Source: Limnohabitans planktonicus II-D5 | Lineage (GTDB): Bacteria > Pseudomonadota > Gammaproteobacteria > Burkholderiales > Burkholderiaceae_C | Direction: 5' to 3' | Assembly (NCBI RefSeq): GCF_001270065.2 | Contig: NZ_LFYT02000029.1 | Coordinates: 1 to 55,168, forward strand | DNA length: 55,168 nt | Shown: one piece after another, positions 18,800 through 27,189 of the stretch | How positions within the stretch are numbered: position 1 is the stretch's first letter | Layout: each line of letters opens with the position of its first letter | Translations under genes and position numbers: made by a program | The notes under the pieces: generated by a model | The model's database searches: none | Told to the model about the DNA's origin: nothing | Seen by the model: only the letters and a program-made list of their open reading frames with translations

Positions 18800-19282
18800 T
18801 CATAGATCTGGAAGTTCTGAATCGGAGGAGTCGGTTTTAAAATCCACTCTGAACATCTTTTCTAGTACGACATCCGGACTTTGAGTAGGGTTCTGCTCAA
18901 ATTCAGTACGCAAGTACTCTAACCCTCCAGCCGCATAGCGTTCAAACTCTCGTATCACAGCATCCTCATTGTCAGCTCGCAGAAGATCTACATTTGGGGA
19001 CTCCATTCCAAGCATTGCAATTAAGAAGATGTACATCTCCAACCTGTGAGATGCAAAGGTCCCGGTTGTAATCTCTTTACGGTCACTCCCTACTTCGCGC
19101 TTACGGCGATGTTTCAACCCCACTGATGCAGCAAATGCAATAGCGCCAGTGTTGAATTGATAGAGAGGATTACCGATCGAGACCCCTTGGATATTCTTGC
19201 CAGTCAACGTGTTGACTACGTCGGAAAATTCGCCAGGCCAATAAACAGACCTTTCTTTGGTGAAGTGACTCTGATTCCTCAT
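18800..19282 (-). CDS. Protein resembling Dnd system-associated protein 4
   Basis: 160-residue protein. GAIAFAASVGLKHRRKRE, HRLEMYIFLIAMLGM and EFERYAAGGLEYLRTEF match the pattern I remember for small Dnd-associated proteins (dnd-associated protein 4), including the ending around an EYA-GGLE-type motif. The molecular role is unknown. The start overlaps the stop of the SMC-like gene by 4 nt (ATGA). It is likely the fourth component (PbeD-like position) of a phosphorothioation-linked effector cassette; that mapping rests on gene order. Confidence 0.7.
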   Translation of the reverse strand: MRNQSHFTKERSVYWPGEFSDVVNTLTGKNIQGVSIGNPLYQFNTGAIAFAASVGLKHRRKREVGSDRKEITTGTFASHRLEMYIFLIAMLGMESPNVDLLRADNEDAVIREFERYAAGGLEYLRTEFEQNPTQSPDVVLEKMFRVDFKTDSSDSELPDL

Positions 19283-21306
19283 ACCTTCACCTCTTTCAAG
19301 ATGGACTGTGTTCGTTCGGCGCCGTAGGAGTTGAGTAAATACTCAGTGCCATTGATGTTGAGCGGTTTGACGGGCTTCGAGCCCTGAGGCCCAGCCTCTT
19401 GTGAGAGGATGAGATATCGCTTGCCAACTACCCCTTCAAGCGCCGCTGCGACTTTTTCGCCCCAAGCAGCAGAAGAGATCATCAGGACCAATTGAGTCGT
19501 CTGCAACGCCAAGTTCTTAGCAACTGAGCCTTGATATTCAGGGTCGAGTGCTGAAAATGGAGCATCGAGAACCAAGGGGGCAATCGTTGGCTCAGTCATC
19601 CACTGAATTTTTTCTTGAGTCTTCTTGGCGGCCAATGCGACCACTGTGGCGATGAAAGCAAATTTCAGAACTTGGCCTTCGCCCGTGCTGTGGCCAACGT
19701 TTTTTCCATCAGCATCAACGAGCTGAACGGCATAGTTGGCGGCGTTGATTTTGGCTTTGTAGTGCTTGGTCAGGTATTTCTCGAGTACCGAATTGAGCTC
19801 GAGCGCCAAGATGTGCAGGGCTCTGTTTTCTTGCTCCTGAAGTGAGCGCCTGATGTAATTTGAAAGGCGCTCTGCCTTGCTTAACTGATTTTTAAGTCTC
19901 TCACTGACTTTCAGCTTCCGAGAAGCCGCCTCGTGCTGAGCTTTGAGATCCTTGTATCGCTTCACGTTTTGCTCAATCTGATGAGCCATTCCGCCTACTT
20001 GCTGGTGAAGAGATTCGAATTCCCGTTGAAGTTGCTGTCGTTCCTTTTCCAGTTTTTGAATTTCAGCAACATCAATGCCTTGCAATTGCTTGGTGAGATC
20101 TTTGATTTCGTCTTCACACTTAGCAATTTCACGATCGATTCTTGTGATCTGCTGCCTAATTTCAGCGATCTGGACCGGGAACTCAGATGAATTACGCTCA
20201 ATGTCTCGGATCAAGTACCGTACATCGGAGATCCGTTGATTCAACGCTCCTGTGGATGCAAATTGCAGTAGCTCATTGATCTTATGGGCCTCGTGCGATC
20301 CTTCTTTCACCGGGCGACCGCAGATGCACAACTCTCGTTCAAGAATGTCTTTGACCAATTGATCACTGTAGGGTGCAGGCAAACGACCCTTCACTTCCTG
20401 GTCTTCGAGCCTTCCTTCAAGCTTGGTTGTCAAGTCGTTAAGTACCAGCGCTGGCGCGGCACGGCCAATCAGTGTGGCAGCTTTCGCTGTATAGACTTTG
20501 TGATCGTCTTCAAGCCTTCGCTTTTTAGCTTCTTCTGAATCTCTCTGCCTTTGAAGCGGCTCGGCTTGAGGCAATTTGCTCAAATTGGCATTGGTTTGAG
20601 CCATCGCGATTGAGACTTCTTTAGTCTTTTCTTGCAAGGCTTCCAGTGAGCTTTTTTGACCTGGCAAGACGCGGTCAATGTTGTCCATATCAGCCTGAAG
20701 CGCAAGTAATTGCTTGTCATTCGACTGGTTTGCGACTTCCCTGCGAAGTTTGGCCTGAACTGAGTCAAGATCCAGCAGCAGTCGATCGATGAGCTCAAAT
20801 CCAAGTGTTTTCCGCAGATCTCTTTTGAATTCAGGGTTTCCCGACAACTCAAGAGAGCCGATCGCTTCAGCATCAAAGAAAAACCAACTGATCAATCCCG
20901 GCGGAAGAAGTAATTGGATAAGGCTTTCGCCTCTGTCGATCAGCTTTGAGTTTCCACGCTCGATCTCAAACACCTCAAACGAGGTCTGCTTTTCGTTCGT
21001 GGCACAACGTCTGACGCGATACTCTTTTCCGCCTGAGCTCTCTTCGTCTTTGAAAAGTATCTCAACAGAACACTCGCGCTGGCCTTCTTTTGCGGCTTCT
21101 TTGTTGACAAGTAACTTCTGGTCTTGGAAGCGTGGCGTGAACTTTCCTGTGATGCACCAATGAATTGCATTGAGAAAATTGGTCTTTCCTGCACCGTTTT
21201 CTCCATGAAGAACGGTGACTCGCTTCACATCGTCGTATGCGAAGTTGACTTGTTGGACTCCGTAAAATCCTCTGAAGTCAGTAGTTACTAGGCTTAGCAG
21301 TCTCAT
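19279..21306 (-). CDS. SMC-like ATPase of the Dnd-linked effector cassette
   Basis: 675-residue ABC/Rad50-like ATPase, distinct from dndD. Walker A GENGAGKT is at residues 35-42, and a CxC pair (CICGRP, Cys327/Cys329) sits at the mid-point of the coiled coil where Rad50 has a zinc hook. The signature-like STGEGQVLKFAFI is at about 540-552, and Walker B PLVLDAPFSALDPE at 577-590. The start overlaps the upstream stop (TAATG), and the end overlaps the next gene by 4 nt. It probably senses or remodels DNA together with the PLD-helicase. The third position in a four-gene block fits a PbeC-like role (inference). Confidence 0.82.
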   Translation of the reverse strand: MRLLSLVTTDFRGFYGVQQVNFAYDDVKRVTVLHGENGAGKTNFLNAIHWCITGKFTPRFQDQKLLVNKEAAKEGQRECSVEILFKDEESSGGKEYRVRRCATNEKQTSFEVFEIERGNSKLIDRGESLIQLLLPPGLISWFFFDAEAIGSLELSGNPEFKRDLRKTLGFELIDRLLLDLDSVQAKLRREVANQSNDKQLLALQADMDNIDRVLPGQKSSLEALQEKTKEVSIAMAQTNANLSKLPQAEPLQRQRDSEEAKKRRLEDDHKVYTAKAATLIGRAAPALVLNDLTTKLEGRLEDQEVKGRLPAPYSDQLVKDILERELCICGRPVKEGSHEAHKINELLQFASTGALNQRISDVRYLIRDIERNSSEFPVQIAEIRQQITRIDREIAKCEDEIKDLTKQLQGIDVAEIQKLEKERQQLQREFESLHQQVGGMAHQIEQNVKRYKDLKAQHEAASRKLKVSERLKNQLSKAERLSNYIRRSLQEQENRALHILALELNSVLEKYLTKHYKAKINAANYAVQLVDADGKNVGHSTGEGQVLKFAFIATVVALAAKKTQEKIQWMTEPTIAPLVLDAPFSALDPEYQGSVAKNLALQTTQLVLMISSAAWGEKVAAALEGVVGKRYLILSQEAGPQGSKPVKPLNINGTEYLLNSYGAERTQSILKEVKV

Positions 21307-21533
21307 TAGAAATTCGCCTCGTCAATGAACTTTGCCAAACGATCAATCCTTGTTGACTCCTGTACAGCCTGACCAGGTTTAGTCATATCGCGCTCGAGTC
21401 TCAGAATTTCCGAAGCAATTTCCGAAAGCACTCGGTCCTCAGGAGAGAGCTGTCCCACGCGCTCCCCCTCCAGTTCTTCATCAACTTCTTCCAACAGACT
21501 GTCTAAATCAAGCACATTCTTTTTTGTCGCCAT
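21306..21533 (-). CDS. Small acidic protein of the Dnd-linked cassette
   Basis: 75-residue protein, very acidic and predicted helical (LDLDSLLEEVDEELEGERVG, LSEIASEILRLERDM). No known domain was recognised. It starts 26 nt before the end of the PLD-helicase gene, with GGAGAT upstream of the ATG, and its stop overlaps the SMC-like gene start. Such conserved overlap argues that it is a real component, perhaps an adaptor between the helicase and the ATPase. Confidence 0.75.
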   Translation of the reverse strand: MATKKNVLDLDSLLEEVDEELEGERVGQLSPEDRVLSEIASEILRLERDMTKPGQAVQESTRIDRLAKFIDEANF

Positions 21534-23610
21534 CTGGATCTCCAGGTTCTAGCCCAATTGATTTTTGCAAAGCTTCAAGTTCTGCGAAGACTTCTACGTT
21601 ATTCACCGAATCTCTGGCAAATTGGTAGGCTCTTCTAATTTCTTTGGCTGCAAGTTTCTTGAATGTTTTGGCATCCGTAGCAGCTCCTACGACAACGAAG
21701 TCGAATAGGGCGGCCACGTCCTTGCCTTCTGACTTTCGCAGAACACGTCCGCGACGCTGAATACCCTGCCTATCTGAGCTTTGACTTGCAAGCAGGTAGG
21801 CTCTTTGGCAAGCAGGCACGTCTATACCTTCATCAAGGACTTTGATGGAAACAACGGCATCAATTGCCTGGCTTCTGAGTCTGTCAAGCAAGGCCTCTCG
21901 TGTTTGCAAAGACTCTGAGGAAGTAATTCGAGATGACCTCCAACCCAAGCCGTGAAGCAACTCACTCACCGCTTCAATTTGGCGAAGCTTTTCACCATCC
22001 TCTTCTACAGAGCCATCTCCACAATAAAACAGGCTGTAAGGTTTCCTGCCCTCGATTTCAAGGTGTGATCTAAGCTTAGACAGCTTATGTTTAGCTGCGC
22101 CAACAATTCTTGACCGTGCCAGCATAAGTGGCTGAACTTTTGCCCATGTCTCAGGTGTGAAGCTTTCATCACTTCCGGCAATCTTGACAATTTTGAGAGT
22201 CAACTCTTCATACTGAGCAGTCTCATCCTCATCGAGTTCGCAGGTCAAAATATGGAAACGATACTTCGTGAGAAATCCCTCTTGAATTGCTCTTCCAAGG
22301 CTAAACTCATAGACGATTGGGCCGAAGTACTTTTCGAGATGCCGGTCATCATCGTGACCGTCAAACTGGTCATAGGGCGTTGCAGACAAGCCGAGTCTAA
22401 GTTTGAATACTTCAGGTAGTTTTCTGATGTGATTTGGGCCATTGAAATGGTGGCATTCATCTACCACCAGCAAATGGTTCTTCTGTTTCGCATCCTTGAG
22501 TATGCTGATCAGTCCTTGAAAGCGCTCATCTTTGAATGTTCGCTCGACACACACCAAGCAAGGCATGTTGATCGTGTCTGAGTACAGCGACCCCATGAAC
22601 AATGCCTTGACCTGGTTGTACCACCCACGGAAATTGTCGAAAACAGCGATTGTTTCAATTCCCTGGTCTTGAAGTGCATCGATCCATTGAACTGCCAAAT
22701 TCTGGTACGGAACAGTCACAACGACGAGCCCTCCCCGCACTGCATCCCTGAATCGCTTGATTGCACCAATAGCCGTCAATGTCTTACCGGTGCCGGTGGC
22801 CATTGCCAGAATCCCTTGATACCTGTTGGCCTTCCATTTGGCGATGGCTTCATTTTGATAGTCGCGCAGCTCAAATTTCTCAGGCAATCTTGCCAAGGTT
22901 CTTTGAACGCCATCGCTTGGTTCAACGATCTGATTGGTAGCGACTTTCTTGATCAGTTCAAGCGACGCCTGATCGAGTTCATAAATTCTTGTTTTGTTCG
23001 CTCGCCCTTCCCAAAGGTTCTCGAAACTATTTTCTAGAATTTTCCCGTATGCAGCATATATTTCCGGTTCTAAGGATTGATATACCGAAATGGATTCGTG
23101 GTTGAACCCATGCGAAAGGGCTGCGGAGGTTTCATTCAGAGATCCAATGAAGGCGACCTTAATGCCCAACTCATCCTCAAATATCCCGAATTTCTCGTGA
23201 TAAATGCCCTTCTCACGGACTGCAAACTTGATTTGAGCAATTCCCGCTGCGACCATCTTGGAAAATGTCTGAGCTGCTTTCGGGTCTTCCCCTTCTAGCT
23301 CAAGCAGGTACTTTTCGAGCTCTTGCCTGATTTCTTGCTTCTCTAGCTCTTCCAAACTTTCCACGCCAGCTTGCAGTGCAGCAATGTCTGCAGGCTGGGT
23401 CAAGCAACCAATGACCAATCGAATTTGGCCTCCTTGGCCAATGAAGTATGCAAGTTCTGCAGCACAAGATCTGAATGTGGTTGAGGAAAAGTAGCCCACG
23501 GCCCGGTCATAACGCTGTGCATCCTTGAGCAAGGGCCGATAGAACTCTTGTAGAACATCGGTGCTATCACTGTCGTAGTGGCGCTGCAGTTGAAGGGCTT
23601 GAAAACTCAT
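21508..23610 (-). CDS. PLD-nuclease/DEAD-box helicase, Dnd-linked restriction-type enzyme
   Basis: 700-residue fusion. The N-terminal phospholipase D nuclease domain contains YHEKFG (His138, Lys140) and GSLNE (Gly156, Ser157, Asn159), with the RAVGYFSSTTFRS lead typical of helicase-linked PLD domains. The superfamily 2 helicase has Walker A ATGTGKT at 271-277, DECH at 384-387, LSATP near 409-412 and IQRRGRVLR in the C-terminal lobe. The architecture resembles the protein annotated as DNA phosphorothioation system restriction enzyme. It is the first gene of the minus-strand operon. It probably recognises unmodified or invading DNA and cuts or blocks it; activity is inferred. Confidence 0.87.
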   Translation of the reverse strand: MSFQALQLQRHYDSDSTDVLQEFYRPLLKDAQRYDRAVGYFSSTTFRSCAAELAYFIGQGGQIRLVIGCLTQPADIAALQAGVESLEELEKQEIRQELEKYLLELEGEDPKAAQTFSKMVAAGIAQIKFAVREKGIYHEKFGIFEDELGIKVAFIGSLNETSAALSHGFNHESISVYQSLEPEIYAAYGKILENSFENLWEGRANKTRIYELDQASLELIKKVATNQIVEPSDGVQRTLARLPEKFELRDYQNEAIAKWKANRYQGILAMATGTGKTLTAIGAIKRFRDAVRGGLVVVTVPYQNLAVQWIDALQDQGIETIAVFDNFRGWYNQVKALFMGSLYSDTINMPCLVCVERTFKDERFQGLISILKDAKQKNHLLVVDECHHFNGPNHIRKLPEVFKLRLGLSATPYDQFDGHDDDRHLEKYFGPIVYEFSLGRAIQEGFLTKYRFHILTCELDEDETAQYEELTLKIVKIAGSDESFTPETWAKVQPLMLARSRIVGAAKHKLSKLRSHLEIEGRKPYSLFYCGDGSVEEDGEKLRQIEAVSELLHGLGWRSSRITSSESLQTREALLDRLRSQAIDAVVSIKVLDEGIDVPACQRAYLLASQSSDRQGIQRRGRVLRKSEGKDVAALFDFVVVGAATDAKTFKKLAAKEIRRAYQFARDSVNNVEVFAELEALQKSIGLEPGDPDGDKKECA

Positions 23611-23780
23611 TGGGCATTGAAACTAGTTCTTTGAGGGTTCACCTTGTCAGTTTTCTGGCGAAACTCTAGAAATTCCTCTAGTTTTTAGCACTAGCTAGAC
23701 TCATGGGATGAGCTAACCTGATGGGGTCAATGTAGACCCTTATCATTACTGTCGTGGTCACAGTACTATAGCTCGATGCA

Positions 23781-23981
23781 ATGGCAGAAGTTAGAGACTA
23801 CGAAAAAGACGTTGCGCTATTTAAACTTTCCCGAAGCAAAAAACCGATGCGCTACGACGGCAAGATTTTTGTGAGGAAGCTCGCGAATACTGATCCGACA
23901 CCAATTTCACCAGGCGATGAGTTCGCCTTCTTTGATGAGTTTTGCGAGCAATCGACTCGTTACGCATACCATACGCAGTGA
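23781..23981 (+). CDS. Small hypothetical protein
   Basis: 66-residue frame with KDVALFKLSRSKKPMRYDGK and PISPGDEFAFFDEF. It is divergent from the PLD-helicase gene and 170 bp from it. No family was recognised. Composition looks protein-like rather than a shadow, and no competing gene lies on the other strand, but no clear ribosome site precedes the ATG. It might be a truncated gene at the island edge. Confidence 0.35.
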   Translation: MAEVRDYEKDVALFKLSRSKKPMRYDGKIFVRKLANTDPTPISPGDEFAFFDEFCEQSTRYAYHTQ

Positions 23982-24136
23982 ATGGCGCGGACACGTCCAA
24001 ATCCCTATGCCACCGAATGTCGTCTCTGCGGCGATTGAAGCAACGTCGGCTTGTTGCCGACTGATGTCCGCCCGTATGTCTGACTCGATCACCGCTTCCG
24101 CTGCACAACTGTCATTTAATACGCTAGCCCAACCTT

Positions 24137-24913
24137 TCACAAAAACCCAAACCTCCGCGCATGCGCCTCCAAAAACGCAGGCGCAGGCCGAAACCGCTCA
24201 GGCAAGCGAATCGCTTTTCCTTGGTATTGCGCCAAGCTGGTTTGTGCAAACGGATCCAATTCGGCGTGACGCAGCGCTTCGCCCACGCGGATGGTGAAGT
24301 CCGGTAACACCGTGATCAGCCCTTGGTCATACGCCCGGTCGTGCAAGGCCGACATGCACAGGCCGTTGCTGGGGTTCAGGCGGTTTTGGGTGTCCATGCT
24401 CCACGGCACGATGTGGCTGGCCACCAGCAGCTTGGGCACGCGCAGGCCGCTCATGCAGCAGGTGGCGTTGTAGCTGGCCAAGATGGCGCGGCGAAACCGG
24501 GCTTGGTTGACGCGCACCTGCACGGTGGCCGTGCTGGTTTTGCCTTCTGCAATGTCGGGCACTTCGTCCAGCACGTCCACAAAGGGCGGCAGGCCGTTTT
24601 GTTCTGCATAGTGGCCAAAGGACGTGGCCGCTTCGGTCACCACGGGGTCGTTGGCCGCCAAAAATTCGTTCCAAATTTGTTGGTCCAGCTTGGACGCATT
24701 GCCCATGCCGCGTCGGCCACTGGCCACAATTTGAGGGTCGAGGCTGGCCAAATTGACCAGCTTCATGGCCACAGCGCTGGCGGTGCGCCCAATCCATTGC
24801 GACAACTGCACGATGCGCGGTTGGTTGCGGTGCAGCTGCCCAAATGGCAGTTGCAGGTAAATGTGAAACGCCGCCAATGTTTCGTTGCGCGTCCAGTCGG
24901 TGGATCGTGGCAT
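24137..24913 (-). CDS. HNH endonuclease (putative restriction enzyme)
   Basis: 258-residue protein. The C-terminal HNH domain reads LVASHIVPWSMDTQNRLNP, then NGLCMSALHDRAYDQGL, with His167, Asn183 and His191 as likely metal and catalytic residues. The N-terminal 100 residues (TLAAFHIYLQLPFGQLH, QLSQWIGRTASAVAMKL) are the helical region common in this restriction-like group. The ATG at 24913 has GGGAG 8 nt upstream. It lies just after another defence cluster and could act as a modification-dependent nuclease; substrate unknown. Confidence 0.82.
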   Translation of the reverse strand: MPRSTDWTRNETLAAFHIYLQLPFGQLHRNQPRIVQLSQWIGRTASAVAMKLVNLASLDPQIVASGRRGMGNASKLDQQIWNEFLAANDPVVTEAATSFGHYAEQNGLPPFVDVLDEVPDIAEGKTSTATVQVRVNQARFRRAILASYNATCCMSGLRVPKLLVASHIVPWSMDTQNRLNPSNGLCMSALHDRAYDQGLITVLPDFTIRVGEALRHAELDPFAQTSLAQYQGKAIRLPERFRPAPAFLEAHARRFGFL

Positions 24914-25361
24914 GTGTTGTTCTCCCTGATGGCAGATATTTGCTGTCCTCGTCCCACGGGATCGGTTTGGCTTGCCTGCGCAAGTCGTTGGGGCGGGTGT
25001 TTTGCCGGAAGGTGTCGGGTGGCCTGAAGCATTCTTCGGGCGTCACCACATAGACCGTCCAATCGCCGTACAGCTTGCCGTCAAAGCAGAGCAGGTCACC
25101 GTCCATTTGCAGTTCCAAAAACGTGTCGTTGTTGCCGGTGAGCAAGTGGGCATCGCTCGGGCTGGTGAACTGGAGATTCACGCTGCAAGCGTAGATGGTG
25201 TGAACGTGTTGGAGCGGACCAAGGGCGGGGCCATCAAAACCCCAGTCGTTCATGACTTGGTTGGGCGTGTCACGGCCATGAAACAAGCCCAAATACATGC
25301 CGGGTTTTTGGGGCCGTATGCCGTAAACGGGTGCATCGACTGCTTGTGCGTTGTTGGGCAT
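24327..25361 (-). CDS. Hypothetical protein whose frame runs through the HNH gene
   Basis: The first 150 residues look authentic (GMYLGLFHGRDTPNQVMNDW, THIYACSV-type strands, NNDTFLELQMDGDLLCFDGK, DWTVYVVTPEECF). The start at 25361 has a strong GGAGG site. After about residue 150 the frame enters the HNH gene in another phase and becomes Arg/His/Pro-rich for 200 residues before a stop at 24327. The natural stop near 24,915 therefore seems to have been lost by frameshift, or the two genes were once one protein. No family was recognised. Treat 25361-24915 as the meaningful part. Confidence 0.5.
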   Translation of the reverse strand: MPNNAQAVDAPVYGIRPQKPGMYLGLFHGRDTPNQVMNDWGFDGPALGPLQHVHTIYACSVNLQFTSPSDAHLLTGNNDTFLELQMDGDLLCFDGKLYGDWTVYVVTPEECFRPPDTFRQNTRPNDLRRQAKPIPWDEDSKYLPSGRTTHATIHRLDAQRNIGGVSHLPATAIWAAAPQPTAHRAVVAMDWAHRQRCGHEAGQFGQPRPSNCGQWPTRHGQCVQAGPTNLERIFGGQRPRGDRSGHVLWPLCRTKRPAALCGRAGRSARHCRRQNQHGHRAGARQPSPVSPRHLGQLQRHLLHERPARAQAAGGQPHRAVEHGHPKPPEPQQRPVHVGLARPGV

Positions 25362-25427
25362 ATCGCCTCCTTGTTGCAAAGGCGCTCAGCTTACGAACGG
25401 GGCGGGGCTTTGTGTACCAGGGCTTTG

Positions 25428-25464
25428 CCTGGGTGACGGTGGGTTGTTCAGGCTCTAGGACGCA
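25428..25464. repeat. 37-bp imperfect direct repeat (copy 1)
   Basis: CCTGGGTGACGGTGGGTTG followed by TTCAGGCTCTAGGACGCA matches 28268-28304 with about six differences. This copy lies just beyond the stop of the orphan VapB gene; the other overlaps the stop of a HigA-type antitoxin. Confidence 0.55.
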
Positions 25465-25473
25465 CCCCAGTCT

Positions 25474-25725
25474 TCAACCAGAAATTGACGTGCCCGTGTG
25501 GCCATGCGTCAATCGCTCGTCGGTGCTCAAAAAGTCTTCGGGCACTTGCGCTTTTTCTACAGCGGCCAAAAAGCCGCTCCAGTCGTTGGGCCGTCGCGAG
25601 AGGATGACATCGCCTGTGACCGGGTCTTGGCGGATGAACACTTCCGGTGTGTCGAAGCGGTAGGCGGCCGGTAGCCGCACCGCTTGGCTGCGGCCGCTGG
25701 TGAAGAGTTTGGCGGTGTGTGACAT
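25474..25725 (-). CDS. VapB-like AbrB/MazE-fold antitoxin, apparently orphan
   Basis: 83-residue protein. [20 protein letters not shown] is the canonical swapped-hairpin AbrB/VapB start, followed by [19 protein letters not shown]. VapB antitoxins neutralise PIN-domain VapC ribonucleases encoded immediately downstream. Here only about 110 bp without a PIN gene separate it from the next gene, so vapC is missing. The ATG at 25725 has AGAAGG upstream. Confidence 0.82.
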   Translation of the reverse strand: MSHTAKLFTSGRSQAVRLPAAYRFDTPEVFIRQDPVTGDVILSRRPNDWSGFLAAVEKAQVPEDFLSTDERLTHGHTGTSISG

Positions 25726-25865
25726 GGTGGGCCTTCTTGTGGGTGGTCTGTGCCTGAGCGTGCTGTTTTCTGATGCAAATGGCCTGTCTGGGCGGTCATG
25801 GCCAAGTCGATTGTGGCGTCTCGATGGTTGTTGTGCGTTAAAAAAGTTCGGCGCTCTTGTTGCAA

Positions 25866-26381
25866 ATGGAATCAAAATACCCGCCCATGACCCCACCCCG
25901 ACTTGACCTGCGCAAAGGCGTGACCGACCCTGTTGTCCTGTTGATTTCCAGGCGGCAGGTGGAGCAACAAGATCTGGCTTCGGTGCTGGATTCACTCAAG
26001 GTGTTTACCGCCACGCGTGAAGACGCTTGGCTCTACCGGGGGCAGATGAGTCTGGTGGTGGACGGCTACAACCACGACCCGCGTGAGCTGGTGGACATTC
26101 CCGAGGTGCGCCACTTCCTCAAGCGGCTGGCCGCTCAGTGGCCGTATTGGGGTTTCTTTTTGAACCAGGTGGACGACAGCATCAAGATTTTGGGTTCGTG
26201 CTGCTGCGGCGTGGAGTTTCCCGGCCGTGGCGCGGTGCTCATCGATCCGGCGCTGCTGCCCGGCTTTTTGAACCAGGCCTTTGCAGGCATGAACGCGCTG
26301 TTCGACCAGCACGGTTTTCCTGAGCACGAGCTGGAGGCCATGAGCATGGGGCTGGTGGCTTTGATTGCGCCGTCTGAGTGA
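25866..26381 (+). CDS. Conserved-looking hypothetical protein
   Basis: About 171 residues. It contains [40 protein letters not shown] and [18 protein letters not shown], which read like a compact folded protein, but no family was recognised with confidence. ATGs at 25866 and 25887 are both possible and neither has a good ribosome site. It starts a plus-strand run of three genes. The last 126 bp before its final codons are duplicated exactly at 29024-29149. Confidence 0.7.
   Translation: MESKYPPMTPPRLDLRKGVTDPVVLLISRRQVEQQDLASVLDSLKVFTATREDAWLYRGQMSLVVDGYNHDPRELVDIPEVRHFLKRLAAQWPYWGFFLNQVDDSIKILGSCCCGVEFPGRGAVLIDPALLPGFLNQAFAGMNALFDQHGFPEHELEAMSMGLVALIAPSE
26249..26374. repeat. 126-bp perfect direct repeat (copy 1, inside a gene)
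   Basis: Identical at every base to 29024-29149 and in the same orientation, 2,775 bp apart. It covers the 3' end of the hypothetical gene up to APS; the two copies diverge immediately afterwards (SE-stop here, SEE-stop in the other copy). Confidence 0.95.
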
Positions 26382-26424
26382 TGCGGCCTTGTCCGTCCGC
26401 TTTCAAAGCCCCGATAATCACCCC

Positions 26425-27189
26425 ATGAAAAATCTACGCCCAGAGACACTGGGCATCGTGCAGCGGGTCGAAGCCCTCAGCGGGTGTCCCGTCGAATTTC
26501 AGCCTGACAGTTCGCTCAGCATTCAAGCCACTCTCCAGAAAGCCCGCCACGGTGCCGCCGCCCATGTGCTGCGGTACCGGCCGGGCAGTGGGCCGCTGGA
26601 CTATTGGGTCGCTTACCAGTGCGGCTTTGCCTTGCGCTTTTTTGCTTTGCCGCCCGACCAGCGTTTCGATTTCGTGGACACGGGCGATGGCACAGAGCAG
26701 GCCGCCACCTTGTTGACCAGTGGGCAGGCGCTGCCCGCTGCCGACCTGGAGCGCGTGCCCATGTTCGCGCACCAGATCGAGCAATGGGCCTTGATGACCT
26801 TGCTGTCTTACCCGGTGGGCATGCGGGTGGACCAGTGGCTGCATGACGAGTTCCCGGCTTTGCGCGATTTGCAGCGCGAAGGCATGGACTTCATCCAGCA
26901 AGAAAACCTGCGGCTCTTGTCCATGGCCATGGGCCGCTTGACGGTGCCCGTGCCTTTGCTGGGCATGCCTGCGGCTTATGCCTTGTTGGCCGACCAGCTG
27001 CTGGGCACCGGCATTTATGCCATTGCCTACCGGGCCGCTGGTGTGTTGGGCATGGGCGAAGTTTTGCGCGATGCGGGCGCGGCCGTGCCCACAGGCCCCG
27101 AGCACGACCGCGCCCTTATTGATGCCTGGGCGCAAGCGCTGGGCGTGTCGTCCTGGTACGCCTGGCGTCCTTACAAAATCCTCTCATGA
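26425..27189 (+). CDS. Hypothetical protein
   Basis: 254 residues, moderately hydrophobic C-terminal half (LTVPVPLLGMPAAYALLADQ, IYAIAYRAAGVLGMG). An N-terminal segment LGIVQRVEALSGCPVEFQPD is followed by HVLRYRPGSGPLDYWVAYQC. No recognised family or catalytic motif. The ATG at 26425 is preferred over an upstream in-frame start because the extra 20 residues overlap non-conserved sequence. It overlaps the TPR gene by 4 nt, so the two products probably act together. Confidence 0.7.
   Translation: MKNLRPETLGIVQRVEALSGCPVEFQPDSSLSIQATLQKARHGAAAHVLRYRPGSGPLDYWVAYQCGFALRFFALPPDQRFDFVDTGDGTEQAATLLTSGQALPAADLERVPMFAHQIEQWALMTLLSYPVGMRVDQWLHDEFPALRDLQREGMDFIQQENLRLLSMAMGRLTVPVPLLGMPAAYALLADQLLGTGIYAIAYRAAGVLGMGEVLRDAGAAVPTGPEHDRALIDAWAQALGVSSWYAWRPYKILS

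Noticed and set aside
24137..24913. HNH gene as part of the phosphorothioation system (type IV-like nuclease)
   Set aside because: It is separated from the effector operon by about 530 bp with a small frame between, and its partner is the upstream hypothetical gene. No sulfur-binding domain motif was recognised, so linkage is not claimed.
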